NCBI RefSeq assembly: GCF_000429505.1
Contig: NZ_AUBZ01000019.1
Coordinates: 1-64,000, forward strand
Source: Aliagarivorans taiwanensis DSM 22990
GTDB taxonomy: Bacteria; Pseudomonadota; Gammaproteobacteria; Enterobacterales; Celerinatantimonadaceae
Direction of reading: 5' to 3'
Length of the DNA stretch: 64,000 nucleotides
Shown piece by piece: positions 56,651-64,000 of this stretch. The number at the start of each line of letters is the position of its first letter. The stretch's first letter is position 1. The notes below the pieces were generated by a model. The model saw only the letters and a program-made list of their open reading frames with translations, did not search any database and was not told the DNA's origin. Made by a program: the position numbers and the translations under genes.

Positions 56651-57424
56651 CTATTTACAAAAGGGCTTGGCTGCTACGTGCTTACTGAACTGTAACAACG
56701 CACAAGCACGTTGACGAGCTTCAGCGTCGACCAGTTGCCGATTAAACATCCACATGGCAGCGGGGTAATCGACAAGCGTAAAAAGCGCGCTACTCACCTG
56801 ACGCCGCTGATCACTACTTAACTCGGGCCAAAAGCGCAGCCCCAACTCTGCGGCCCCCATCAGCGAACTCAAGCCCGAAGGGGCAATAGCCAAAGCCTGC
56901 TCCAACCAGGGATACCACTGGTCAGTTGGCTCACCGGCTTGAATGCGGTTGCGGGCCACGGCCACATAGCTGTCCGGCCAGCTAGGCCGCAAGCGGATCG
57001 CCTCATAGTAATGTGCGTAAGCTTGCTGCAAGTTATGCTGATTAACCAAAGGTTTATCTTCGGTATCACTGGCCAACACTAACTGATAGAAGTTGCGCCA
57101 CTCGGCCTGTTTGGCGGCTAAGGTTTGGTAGAAAGCAACATCAGCCCCCGTTATTAGCATCGAGCCCGAGACTTGCTCCGCCACCTGCAGGTTGTCTCGG
57201 GTTAGCCATGTGACACTATCGTCAGCCCAACGCTCGTGCCAAGTCCGTAATGCGTAAGCATAAAGATTGGTAGAGCCGACAGCAAAAGCCCCCACAGCTA
57301 ACCACCCTGCCAGCAACACTAAGCATGCTAGCGGCAGCCAATGCAACAGCCCTTTCAGCACACGTTTGTCAGCTGAGCGGCTAGGTTGCGCCTCTGCGTG
57401 GGCTTGTTCAAAAGTAGCGTCCAT
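56651..57424 (-). CDS. VpsP-like polysaccharide biosynthesis protein (membrane-anchored TPR)
   Basis: A 257-residue protein with one N-terminal membrane segment (LLHWLPLACLVLLAGWLAVGAF) and a periplasmic helical region with a TPR-like stretch (NLQQAYAHYYEAIRLRPSWPDSYVAVAR). This resembles VpsP of Vibrio exopolysaccharide clusters; I judge by architecture and context, so the name is tentative. It is 31 bp after ugd. Confidence 0.6.
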   Translation of the reverse strand: MDATFEQAHAEAQPSRSADKRVLKGLLHWLPLACLVLLAGWLAVGAFAVGSTNLYAYALRTWHERWADDSVTWLTRDNLQVAEQVSGSMLITGADVAFYQTLAAKQAEWRNFYQLVLASDTEDKPLVNQHNLQQAYAHYYEAIRLRPSWPDSYVAVARNRIQAGEPTDQWYPWLEQALAIAPSGLSSLMGAAELGLRFWPELSSDQRRQVSSALFTLVDYPAAMWMFNRQLVDAEARQRACALLQFSKHVAAKPFCK

Positions 57425-57455
57425 TGCTTGACCTCCGTTTGGGGTTACCGGTTAT

Positions 57456-58622
57456 TTAGTCGCGACTGTACAAGTCGCGGGTATATACCTTGTGTTCCAC
57501 ATCACTCAGCTCAGTTTCCATTCGATTGGAGACAATCACATCACAACTCGCCTTAAACTCGTCTAGGTCACGGATAACTGGTGAGTTGAAAAAATGCGAC
57601 TCCTTAAGCACCGGCTCGTATACCACCACTTCAATGCCCTTGGCTTTAATTCTCTTCATCACCCCCTGTACCGACGACGCCCGAAAATTGTCGGAGCCCG
57701 CTTTCATCACCAAGCGGTAGATACCTACTCGCTTAGGTTCGCGGCGGATAATCGACTCGGCGACAAAATCTTTACGCGTATGGTTAGCATCGACAATGGC
57801 GCGGATTAAGTTGTTGGGCACACTATCGTAGTTAGCCAACAGTTGCCGGGTATCTTTAGGTAGACAGTAGCCACCATAACCAAAGGATGGATTGTTGTAG
57901 TGATTGCCGATCCGAGGGTCCAAACCCACACCCTCAATGATTTGCTTACTGTCTAAGCCATGCGCTTCGGCATAACTATCGAGCTCATTGAAGTAGGCAA
58001 CGCGCATCGCCAAATAGGTGTTTGAAAACAGCTTAACCGCCTCAGCTTCGGTGGAGTTGGTGAAAAGAACGGCAATGTCGCTTTTCTCTGCGCCTTGTTG
58101 CAGGAGTTCAGCAAAACATTGTGCCCGTTCACTTTGCTCGCCCACAATAATGCGCGAAGGGTAAAGGTTGTCGTACAGTGCTCGTCCTTCGCGCAGAAAC
58201 TCAGGCGAGAACATGATTTTGTCGTGACCAGTTTGCTGTTTGATTTGCTCGGTAAAGCCAACCGGAATGGTTGACTTGATGACTATGCTAGCCTTTGGGT
58301 TTAGCGCGATAACATCGCGAATAACAGACTCAACACTAGTGGTATTAAAATAGTTAGTTTCTGGGTCATAGTCAGTAGGGGTTGCAACAATGACAAACTC
58401 TGCATTGGCATAGGCTTCAAGCTTGTCGAGAGTGGCAATAAAATCAAGCGCCTTGTTGGCCACAAAGTCTTCCATTTCCTGGTCCACAATCGGCAGCTGC
58501 TTTCGGTTAATCTGCTCTACCTGCGCGGGGCTAATATCCAGCGCCACCACTTGATGGTGTTGTGCCAACAAAAAGGCATTCGAGAGGCCTACGTAGCCTG
58601 TTCCTACTACTGCTATTTTCAT
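57456..58622 (-). CDS. ugd: UDP-glucose 6-dehydrogenase
   Basis: A 388-residue NAD-dependent enzyme that makes UDP-glucuronate. N-terminal [16 protein letters not shown], catalytic cysteine in [15 protein letters not shown]. The ATG at 58622 ([12 protein letters not shown]) with GGGAGAG upstream gives the E. coli length; a start at 58745 is unsupported. Its product suggests glucuronic acid in the polymer. Confidence 0.95.
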   Translation of the reverse strand: MKIAVVGTGYVGLSNAFLLAQHHQVVALDISPAQVEQINRKQLPIVDQEMEDFVANKALDFIATLDKLEAYANAEFVIVATPTDYDPETNYFNTTSVESVIRDVIALNPKASIVIKSTIPVGFTEQIKQQTGHDKIMFSPEFLREGRALYDNLYPSRIIVGEQSERAQCFAELLQQGAEKSDIAVLFTNSTEAEAVKLFSNTYLAMRVAYFNELDSYAEAHGLDSKQIIEGVGLDPRIGNHYNNPSFGYGGYCLPKDTRQLLANYDSVPNNLIRAIVDANHTRKDFVAESIIRREPKRVGIYRLVMKAGSDNFRASSVQGVMKRIKAKGIEVVVYEPVLKESHFFNSPVIRDLDEFKASCDVIVSNRMETELSDVEHKVYTRDLYSRD

Positions 58623-58677
58623 CAGTCTCTCCCTGAATCTGATGTACTTAAACTGTCTGTTCAAAGCCCGTGAGCTG

Positions 58678-59178
58678 TTACATGTCTGCGTTGGCGACTT
58701 CACCGCTTGGGTGTAAATACCACTGAGTATGCTGATGCACATCATCGCAGGCTAAGGCCTCATCAATGTCAAACCAGCAATAGTCACCATGCTGTTCAGC
58801 GGGTAGATCGGCGAGTGGCAAATCGAGCACATAGCGGTAAGCTAGCACTACATAATGGGTAGAAAACTGGTTTGCTGACTCCCCCTCATCAAAAAACACG
58901 TTATCGTGATAAAAATGCTCAAAGGTGCCTAAGAACTTACCCTCACTTAACTGCAAAGCAACGCCCAGCTCATCCCGAGTTAAACGCTGTAGGGCACTCG
59001 CCATAGTTTCATCTTTAACAATTCGTCCACCCGGAACAAACCAACAGCCTTGTGCGGGACGATTCAATCTACGCCCCAGCAATACTTGCCCTTGAGGGTT
59101 TTGCACCACCAAATCGATAGAGACCAGCGGGGTACTCGCTATCACCGCAGAAAACGTGGCTTTAGGTAAGTAGCTCAT
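58678..59178 (-). CDS. gmm: GDP-mannose mannosyl hydrolase (Nudix)
   Basis: A 166-residue Nudix-type protein of the Gmm/WcaH family ([35 protein letters not shown]). The Nudix box is atypical, as in Gmm, with [23 protein letters not shown]. It hydrolyses GDP-mannose and adjusts GDP-fucose supply. It overlaps fcl by 4 bp. Confidence 0.9.
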   Translation of the reverse strand: MSYLPKATFSAVIASTPLVSIDLVVQNPQGQVLLGRRLNRPAQGCWFVPGGRIVKDETMASALQRLTRDELGVALQLSEGKFLGTFEHFYHDNVFFDEGESANQFSTHYVVLAYRYVLDLPLADLPAEQHGDYCWFDIDEALACDDVHQHTQWYLHPSGEVANADM

Positions 59179-60134
59179 CCCCTAAAGGCCTCTTGATTTG
59201 CCAAAAACCATTGATAACTACTGCGCAGGCCGTCTTCCAAATCTATTTGATAGCGCCAGCCCAGATCGGCCAAGCGACTTACGTCCATGAGTTTGCGTGG
59301 GGTGCCATCAGGTTTAGTGGCATCAAAGCGAATTGCACCTTCAAAACCCACCACCTTTGCCACGGTTTCTACCAACTCGCGAATGGTGCAGTCGACCCCG
59401 GTGCCAACATTAATGTGGCTTAGCATGAGATCGGTACTCGCTTGATAGCTCGCGTTGTCTAGCTCCATGACGTGCACGCTGGCAGCGGCCATATCGTCTA
59501 CATGGAGAAACTCACGCATTGGTTTGCCCGTACCCCACGCTACGACCTCAGCATCGCCGCTTAGCTTGGCCTCGTGAAAACGACGGATCAGCGCCGGAAT
59601 CACATGGCTGTTTTCCGGGTGAAAATTATCATTAGGGCCATATAAGTTGGTGGGCATAACACTGCGATAATCACGCCCGTACTGGCGGTTATAACTTTCA
59701 CACAATTTGATACCGGCAATTTTGGCAATGGCATAGGGCTCATTAGTCGGCTCTAGCTCACCGGTAAGTAAGGCGCTCTCGGCCATAGGTTGGGCAGCGA
59801 GTTTGGGGTATATACACGACGAGCCCAAAAACAGTAACTTACTCACTCCCGCTAAGTGCGCAGCGTGGATAATATTGCACTCGATCATCAGGTTCTGATA
59901 GATGAAGTCGGCGGGGTAGGAATTATTAGCCACAATGCCACCCACCTTCGCTGCCGCTAAATACACCTGATCGATCGCCTGCTCAGCAAAGAACGCCTGT
60001 ACGGCTTGCTGGTCTAGCAAGTTCAACTCATCGCGGCTGCGCACCACCAGCTCTACATTGCCTCTTGCCTGTAGCTGGCGAACGATCGCAGAACCAACCA
60101 TCCCACGATGGCCGGCAACAAAGACTCGCATCAT
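59175..60134 (-). CDS. fcl: GDP-L-fucose synthase
   Basis: A 319-residue epimerase-reductase ([17 protein letters not shown] at the N-terminus, catalytic YAIAK). It converts GDP-4-keto-6-deoxymannose to GDP-L-fucose. Length matches E. coli Fcl/WcaG (321). It follows gmd by 8 bp. Confidence 0.95.
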   Translation of the reverse strand: MMRVFVAGHRGMVGSAIVRQLQARGNVELVVRSRDELNLLDQQAVQAFFAEQAIDQVYLAAAKVGGIVANNSYPADFIYQNLMIECNIIHAAHLAGVSKLLFLGSSCIYPKLAAQPMAESALLTGELEPTNEPYAIAKIAGIKLCESYNRQYGRDYRSVMPTNLYGPNDNFHPENSHVIPALIRRFHEAKLSGDAEVVAWGTGKPMREFLHVDDMAAASVHVMELDNASYQASTDLMLSHINVGTGVDCTIRELVETVAKVVGFEGAIRFDATKPDGTPRKLMDVSRLADLGWRYQIDLEDGLRSSYQWFLANQEAFRG

Positions 60135-60142
60135 GGCTTCTC

Positions 60143-61270
60143 CTAGTTTTCTACCGCCATACTGACATCAAATCCATGGGTTTTGAGCAAGGCATGGCGT
60201 TTGGCTTTATCTAAATCTCCGGCAACCATTTCACTACACATTTGCTCAACGGTAATCTCTGGGACCCAACCTAATTTAGCCTTGGCTTTAGCGGGATCAC
60301 CCAATAAGGTTTCCACCTCTGCAGGTCGGAAGTAACGCGGGTCTACTTTTACAATGACATCGCCCACCTTTAGTGCTGGTGCATCGTTGCCATTAATCGC
60401 TGCAACAGTAGCAACCTCGTCGACGCCTTCGCCGGAGAAGGCTAACTCAATGCCTAACTCTTTAGCAGATAGCGTGACAAACTCACGTACCGAGATCTGC
60501 TTGCCTGTGGCGATAACGAAATCTTCGGCTTGATCTTGTTGCAGCATCATCCATTGCATCCGCACATAATCTTTGGCGTGGCCCCAATCACGCAGCGCAT
60601 CCATATTCCCCAAATACAGGCAAGGCTCCAGCCCCTGGGCAATATTGGCCAAGCCTCGGGTAATTTTACGGGTAACAAAGGTTTCGCCACGGCGAGGAGA
60701 CTCATGGTTAAACAAAATGCCATTACAGGCATACATGCCATAGGCTTCGCGATAGTTCACCGTAATCCAATAGGCATACATTTTGGCTACTGCATAGGGC
60801 GAGCGGGGGTGGAAGGGGGTAGTCTCTGTTTGTGGGATCTCTTGTACTAACCCATAGAGCTCCGAGGTGGAGGCTTGATAGAAACGCGTTTTCTTCTCTA
60901 GCCCCAAAAAGCGAATGGCTTCCAATAAGCGGAGCGTACCCATGGCATCGACATCGGCAGTATATTCAGGCGCTTCAAACGATACAGCCACATGGGATTG
61001 TGCACCAAGGTTGTACACCTCGTCTGGCACCACTTCACGCAAGATGCGAGTTAGGTTGGAGGTATCGGTGAGGTCGCCATAATGTAAGAAGAAACGTGGA
61101 TTTTCTGCCTGCAAACGATCTTCATAGATATGATCAACCCGTTCTGTGTTAAACAGCGACGAACGGCGCTTAATACCATGAACTTCGTAGCCCTTCTCCA
61201 GCAAAAACTCTGCTAAGTAAGAACCATCTTGACCGGTGATACCGGTAATCAGTGCGACTTTATTGGTCAT
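60143..61270 (-). CDS. gmd: GDP-mannose 4,6-dehydratase
   Basis: A 375-residue SDR dehydratase ([20 protein letters not shown], catalytic [21 protein letters not shown]). It makes GDP-4-keto-6-deoxymannose for the fucose branch. E. coli Gmd has 373 residues. It overlaps wcaI by 11 bp. Confidence 0.96.
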   Translation of the reverse strand: MTNKVALITGITGQDGSYLAEFLLEKGYEVHGIKRRSSLFNTERVDHIYEDRLQAENPRFFLHYGDLTDTSNLTRILREVVPDEVYNLGAQSHVAVSFEAPEYTADVDAMGTLRLLEAIRFLGLEKKTRFYQASTSELYGLVQEIPQTETTPFHPRSPYAVAKMYAYWITVNYREAYGMYACNGILFNHESPRRGETFVTRKITRGLANIAQGLEPCLYLGNMDALRDWGHAKDYVRMQWMMLQQDQAEDFVIATGKQISVREFVTLSAKELGIELAFSGEGVDEVATVAAINGNDAPALKVGDVIVKVDPRYFRPAEVETLLGDPAKAKAKLGWVPEITVEQMCSEMVAGDLDKAKRHALLKTHGFDVSMAVEN

Positions 61271-62516
61271 AGCTGTACTCCGTTACGTCGTTCTTTACTA
61301 AAGCCGAAAGATCATCAGCAAACCGCGCAATCACCTTAGCTTTGTTCAAGTTTTCTACCGCGTATTCCCGCGCGATAGTGTTGGTAGAAGTGGTGTCAGT
61401 AGCAAGGACCTGCTTTAAACCTTTTATAAACGCGTCAGTATTTTCAGGCTCAACGCAGGTATAAATGCCTGGATATTTTGTGGCGATTTTTCCTAGCTCC
61501 GTATCGGCTTCGGCTGTCACCAAAGCATGCCCGCCGGCTGAGAGAATATTAGTAAGCTTTGAGGGCAGAACCGCGTCGGCTGCGCCTTTCCTTTGCACCA
61601 CCAAATGCACATCGGCCATGGCTAATATCTGTGGGACATCTTCCCAAGGCTGCAAAGGCATAAACTGCAGGTTAGATAAGCCCCGCTCATCAGCCAATTG
61701 CTCTAGTGTGTTGCGGTAGGCGCCTGAGCCAATAATCACAAACTTCACCTCTGAGTGTCCCGCTAGCGCCTCGGCGGCATCGAGTACCACCTCCAAGCCC
61801 TGCTTTTGGCCAATGTTGCCCGAGTAGAGCACCAACTTATCGGCCTCGTTAAAGCCCCACTCTTTACGCTTAGCCTTGCCACACACCTCAGGGGTAACAA
61901 AATCGGTGTCAGCCCAGTTAGGGAAGAACAATAACCGTTGCTTCGCTACACCTTTGGCGGCAGCGTTATCTAACATGCTATAGGAGATAGACGATACACA
62001 ATCAAAGCGCTTGATTAGCCATGCCTCATAACCCTTAGCCAAACGAGCTAATAGCCCATGAGATGCCATGCCCAAGCCAAACATGGCATCGACCTCAAAG
62101 TCTTGAATATGCATCACCGACTTTGCGCCAGTTAGCTTGGCAAACAACAAGGCAGCAGGGGCACAAAAAAGGGTGGGTTGAACGCTTACTACTACGTCGG
62201 GTTTAGAACGCAATAGGCTAAATAAAGGAACCAATGAGCTGATAGCAAACGAGGCTAAATGCAACAATCGCTTGAGCGTACTGGGACTACGAGGCACATA
62301 CAGCGGAGCTCGTTTTATCACCACACCATCAGCTACATTGGTGGACCAACGGTTTTTAAAGCCTTTATGTATTTGCCACTCAGGGTAGTAAGGCGGCGCA
62401 GTCACTACGTTAACGTGATGGTTTAATGCGACTAACTTACAAGCCATTTCACCGGAGTATTTGCCAATGCCGGTTAGCTCGGGAGCATAATTAATACCAT
62501 ATAGGACGATATTCAA
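61260..62516 (-). CDS. wcaI: WcaI-like glycosyltransferase (GT4 family)
   Basis: A 418-residue GT-B glycosyltransferase very like colanic acid Wca[50 protein letters not shown] and [22 protein letters not shown]. The start is a TTG at 62516 that overlaps the preceding gene's TGA stop. It probably adds a fucose or related residue on the inner membrane's cytoplasmic side. Confidence 0.9.
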   Translation of the reverse strand: MNIVLYGINYAPELTGIGKYSGEMACKLVALNHHVNVVTAPPYYPEWQIHKGFKNRWSTNVADGVVIKRAPLYVPRSPSTLKRLLHLASFAISSLVPLFSLLRSKPDVVVSVQPTLFCAPAALLFAKLTGAKSVMHIQDFEVDAMFGLGMASHGLLARLAKGYEAWLIKRFDCVSSISYSMLDNAAAKGVAKQRLLFFPNWADTDFVTPEVCGKAKRKEWGFNEADKLVLYSGNIGQKQGLEVVLDAAEALAGHSEVKFVIIGSGAYRNTLEQLADERGLSNLQFMPLQPWEDVPQILAMADVHLVVQRKGAADAVLPSKLTNILSAGGHALVTAEADTELGKIATKYPGIYTCVEPENTDAFIKGLKQVLATDTTSTNTIAREYAVENLNKAKVIARFADDLSALVKNDVTEYSYDQ

Positions 62517-63448
62517 TCCTCTGCCCCCTGATTTGATAGCTGATAACCTGTTAATAACTCTAACTGTTTAACCTTGTCTTTGGGCAAGTCGTACTGCCCT
62601 AACACTTGTTCTGCTTCCATACACTTCAGATCAACCAGCGCTCGATACCAAAACCCTTGCATGAAATGGTAAGCAAAGCCCCTCGCACCATCCAAAAAAC
62701 CTAACTGTATGAAGTAACGGTAAAGAAAATACTACAAAGGTCTTAAAAAATAAGGCAGTCGTTGATAAACCCGTTCTTTCAATAAGCGTTTTAGGCGGAT
62801 CTTAAGCCCTGTATTCGGAGTCATTGTGGAATCGCTAGCGGAGTGTATTTTTCTTAACATTATGTCGATCATTTCACGAGTCGCATATTTATTGTGCTTA
62901 TCAATAAACCAACTCACCGAATTAAGATTATCGTCATAAAATCCGCCCTTAAGTTCTACAGAATAACCGCTATCAAGTACAATATGCTCGTCCATCCACT
63001 TTTGCTCAATGTGCGCGGTTCCCTTACGAAACAAACGCAACATTGGCAGCGGGTAACGACCGCCAAAGCGCACCCATTTCCCTAGAAAAACATGTCGACG
63101 ATTAAGAATAGCGCCATTACAATCCCCATCTGCGCTAGCCACAAAGTCAAGAATACTTCTCGTTAATTCGCCATCAATATACTCATCCGCATCAAGCCTC
63201 ATAACCCATTCAGTCTGAATGTTACAGTTGTCCATAGCCCATTGGAACTGTTGGGCTTGGTTTACAAAAGCATTCTGATAAAAATCACCACCAAGGTTTG
63301 TTGACAGTTCTTTTGTCTTATCGGAAGAGTAAGAGTCGACTATAACGACTCTATCAACTATAGGAGCAATTGATTTGATACACCTTGATACGTGAACCTG
63401 TTCGTTATAGGTTAAAATCACAGCCGTTATTTTATTCCTAGAGGGCAT
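62513..63448 (-). pseudogene. Family 2 glycosyltransferase interrupted by an in-frame amber codon
   Basis: From ATG 63448 (MPSRNKITAVILTYNEQ) the GT2 fold is intact: DRVVIVDSYSSDKT, WVMRLDADEYI (DxD-type). It ends at PYFLRPL followed by TAG (complement of 62732-62734, codon 239). The same frame then continues without a break, YFLYRYFIQLGFLDGARGF to a TGA at 62513, 72 more codons that match the usual C-terminus. Total 311 residues including the amber position; leucine is expected there. It is one substitution from functional, an error, or read through. It overlaps wcaF by 11 bp and wcaI by 3. Confidence 0.85.
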
Positions 63449-63995
63449 TGCCACGATCCCTGGATTTAATTGGCTTGGCTGGATTTCCTCCATAAACAAG
63501 CCATGCATCTAAGTTTTTAAACACGGCTGAACGGGCGCCAACTACGGCACCTTCCCCTATATTTACACCGGGCCCTACAAATGCTTCAGCACAAATCCAT
63601 GCTTCCTTTCCAATAACGACAGGCGACAACACCAACGGATGTAAAGAATCATTATAATTGTGCGTGCTCGCACAAAGGCTCACATTTTGACTTACTATCG
63701 CCCTCTCTCTAATTGTAATAAAGCCTTGATTATAAACACGAACCCCGGGGCCAATGGTAGCATTCGCTTCAACTTCTAGATTGGCAGGCAACCAGATATC
63801 TGCACTTGGGTAAATCCTCGCTAACTTATGCACACTGGCACCCATAACATTAAGAACCCAACACCTATAACGGAAAAGAGGAACTGGGCTAAACTTGAAA
63901 AAACAAAATTTCACGGACAACCAAAGAAAACGATAAAGCCTATCCTTTAGCGTAAAGACTGAATCATGTTGCGTTTTTTTCTCTAAAACCAGCAT
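63438..63995 (-). CDS. wcaF: WcaF-like hexapeptide-repeat acetyltransferase
   Basis: A 185-residue left-handed beta-helix acetyltransferase with hexapeptide repeats (NATIGPGVRVYNQGFITI, VVIGKEAWICAEAFVGPGVNIGEGAVVGARS) and the catalytic-like histidine region STHNYND. It matches putative colanic acid acetyltransferase WcaF (182 in E. coli). It is complete, starting five bases from the window end, and belongs to a transcript that begins beyond 64000. The DNA here is more AT-rich than the housekeeping part. Confidence 0.88.
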   Translation of the reverse strand: MLVLEKKTQHDSVFTLKDRLYRFLWLSVKFCFFKFSPVPLFRYRCWVLNVMGASVHKLARIYPSADIWLPANLEVEANATIGPGVRVYNQGFITIRERAIVSQNVSLCASTHNYNDSLHPLVLSPVVIGKEAWICAEAFVGPGVNIGEGAVVGARSAVFKNLDAWLVYGGNPAKPIKSRDRGNAL

Positions 63996-64000
63996 TTTTA

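Overview
The window looks like a chromosomal segment of a marine or estuarine gammaproteobacterium of the Alteromonadales/Vibrionales/Aeromonadales type. Reasons: the gene orders rlmN-pilF-rodZ-ispG ... hisS-yfgM-bamB-der, iscRSUA-hscBA-fdx-iscX-pepB-ndk, queA-tgt-yajC-secDF and gcvA-ygdD-rlmM with a divergent GcvB small RNA; two trypsin-like proteases with GlyGly-CTERM tails; and a MITE with ATACCAAT-type ends. I cannot name the species. Most genes lie on the minus strand.

Layout. 1-343: 3' end of an IS4-family insertion sequence. 387-5296: yfgJ, der, bamB, yfgM, hisS. 5541-9123: a three-gene island (GlxA-type regulator, cobalamin-binding-type radical SAM enzyme, EamA exporter) wedged between hisS and ispG. 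9203-13967: ispG, rodZ, pilF, rlmN, ndk. 14025-20895: pepB and the complete isc operon with two IscR boxes. 20884-24267: trmJ, suhB, a small unknown gene, a rhodanese, a MITE and an SDR. 24336-29839: secF, secD, yajC, tgt (carrying a one-base frameshift) and queA. 29930-33109: two secreted serine proteases, sanA and tRNA-Ser(UGA). 33252-43620: a sugar-acid region with edd, gluconokinase, a GH94 cellobionic acid phosphorylase, a LacI regulator, a Gfo/Idh/MocA oxidoreductase and a TAXI-TRAP transporter. 43771-48642: periplasmic binding protein, L,D-transpeptidase-fold protein, sixA, rlmM, ygdD, gcvA and gcvB. 48612-50542: divergent ADP-ribosylglycohydrolase and DraT ADP-ribosyltransferase. 50696-52981: yciB, yciI, comEA-like, galU. 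53041-63995: an Ala-rich repeat protein and the distal part of a colanic-acid-like exopolysaccharide cluster that continues beyond the window.

How the genes work together. The GH94 enzyme should split cellobionate into glucose-1-phosphate and gluconate; GntK makes 6-phosphogluconate and Edd makes KDPG. The GH94 protein carries D472, R609 and K613, the positions I recall as catalytic and carboxylate-binding in the Saccharophagus enzyme. The DraT/DraG-like pair implies reversible ADP-ribosylation, classically of nitrogenase reductase, but no nif gene is in the window. GalU, Ugd, Gmd, Fcl and Gmm supply UDP-glucose, UDP-glucuronate and GDP-fucose for the polysaccharide.

Points most worth a second look: the GlxA/radical SAM/EamA island, the cellobionate operon with paired candidate operators, the draT/draG pair with its tandem-repeat promoter, GcvB transcription running into the 3' end of the glycohydrolase gene, the tgt frameshift at a slippery GGGG-TAA, and an in-frame amber codon in a polysaccharide glycosyltransferase.
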